This document shows, one piece after another, positions 22,160 through 22,390 of a stretch of 22,390 nucleotides of DNA; the first letter of the stretch is position 1; every line of letters starts with the position of its first letter. The notes under the pieces are model-generated. The model made no database searches, was not told where the DNA came from, and saw only the letters and a list, made by a program, of their open reading frames with translations. This DNA comes from Collinsella sp. (GTDB taxonomy: Bacteria; Actinomycetota; Coriobacteriia; Coriobacteriales; Coriobacteriaceae): assembly GCA_014871665.1 (NCBI GenBank), contig WGSL01000028.1, positions 1-22,390 on the forward strand, written 5' to 3'. The translations under genes and the position numbers were made by a program.

Positions 22160-22390
22160 TACAATGCTAAAAGCGCGGGTAGATAAACACTTACAGGTGA
22201 CCGATCTTTATATATCTCTTAACCGAAGGGTCATCATCTGATACGTGCAGTATTTCTGCACCAGCCTTTCTATGACTTATATAGGAAGCGATGTATTGTG
22301 TAGGACTTGTGAAGAGTGGAATTCCCGCCCACGGGGCCCCTCCGGTCTGGCAATATATCTCCTTGCCGCGCGGCCCGGTCGGACCGGATG
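22160..22390 (+). other. Structured leader-like region of an unseen downstream gene
   Basis: TACAAT (22160-22165) could be a -10 box. Stems follow: GTGCAG/CTGCAC (22245-22261, loop TATTT), GGCAA/TTGCC (22349-22367), and TCCGGTC (22341-22347) with GACCGGA (22382-22388), enclosing the previous one. I recognise no riboswitch, tmRNA, SRP or RNase P signature. ORFs open to the window edge have no good SD. Confidence 0.3.

Noticed and set aside
22291..22390. Open frame from ATG 22291 to the window edge
   Set aside because: The purine run AGGAAG is only two nt from the ATG, the residues match no family I know, and a competing frame from 22272 is also open. Insufficient to call a gene.

Overview
The window looks like chromosomal DNA from a high-GC anaerobic actinobacterium of the Coriobacteriia, most likely Collinsella. 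This is inferred from gene content, protein style and GC-ending codons; no database search was possible. Most of it is ordinary, densely packed core genome with strong Shine-Dalgarno sites and short intergenic gaps. It contains no CRISPR array, no transposase and no prophage gene.

Layout. On the minus strand, homoserine dehydrogenase (hom, 55-1398) is divergent from a six-gene branched-chain amino acid ABC transporter on the plus strand (1649-7947). The transporter has two tandem paralogous substrate-binding lipoproteins, then livH, livM, livG and livF. A gap rich in inverted repeats (7948-8265) follows. Next come a CutC-family protein and a DUF4931/GalT-like HIT protein, translationally close to each other. 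A BASS-family transporter on the minus strand (9775-10773) converges on this pair. A recJ-rel-metallo-hydrolase cluster (11049-17482) follows, in which RecJ carries a complete SF2 helicase module, and then class II fructose-bisphosphate aldolase (17678-18544). A repeat-rich gap (18545-18896) separates aldolase from a cytoplasmic transglutaminase-like protein. After tRNA-Leu(CAA) comes the translation operon infC-rpmI-rplT (20903-22086), closed by a strong terminator. The last 250 bases hold a structured region whose downstream gene lies outside the window.

How the genes relate. hom (Thr/Met/Ile precursor synthesis) and the liv transporter both concern amino acid supply. Rel makes and degrades (p)ppGpp, and recJ-rel-hydrolase is a gene neighbourhood also common in Firmicutes. 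The infC operon encodes IF3, L35 and L20, classically under translational and attenuation feedback.

Most notable observations: (1) infC appears to start at an AUA codon with an ideally placed SD, directly behind a terminator-like attenuator. (2) The 3' end of tRNA-Leu plus its terminator is duplicated 184 bp downstream, around a cluster of GC-rich hairpins. (3) RecJ contains an intact helicase module. (4) rpmI appears to have lost one base near its 3' end. (5) Several unusual palindromic intergenic elements are present, and both liv binding-protein genes share an upstream GlnR-box-like motif.
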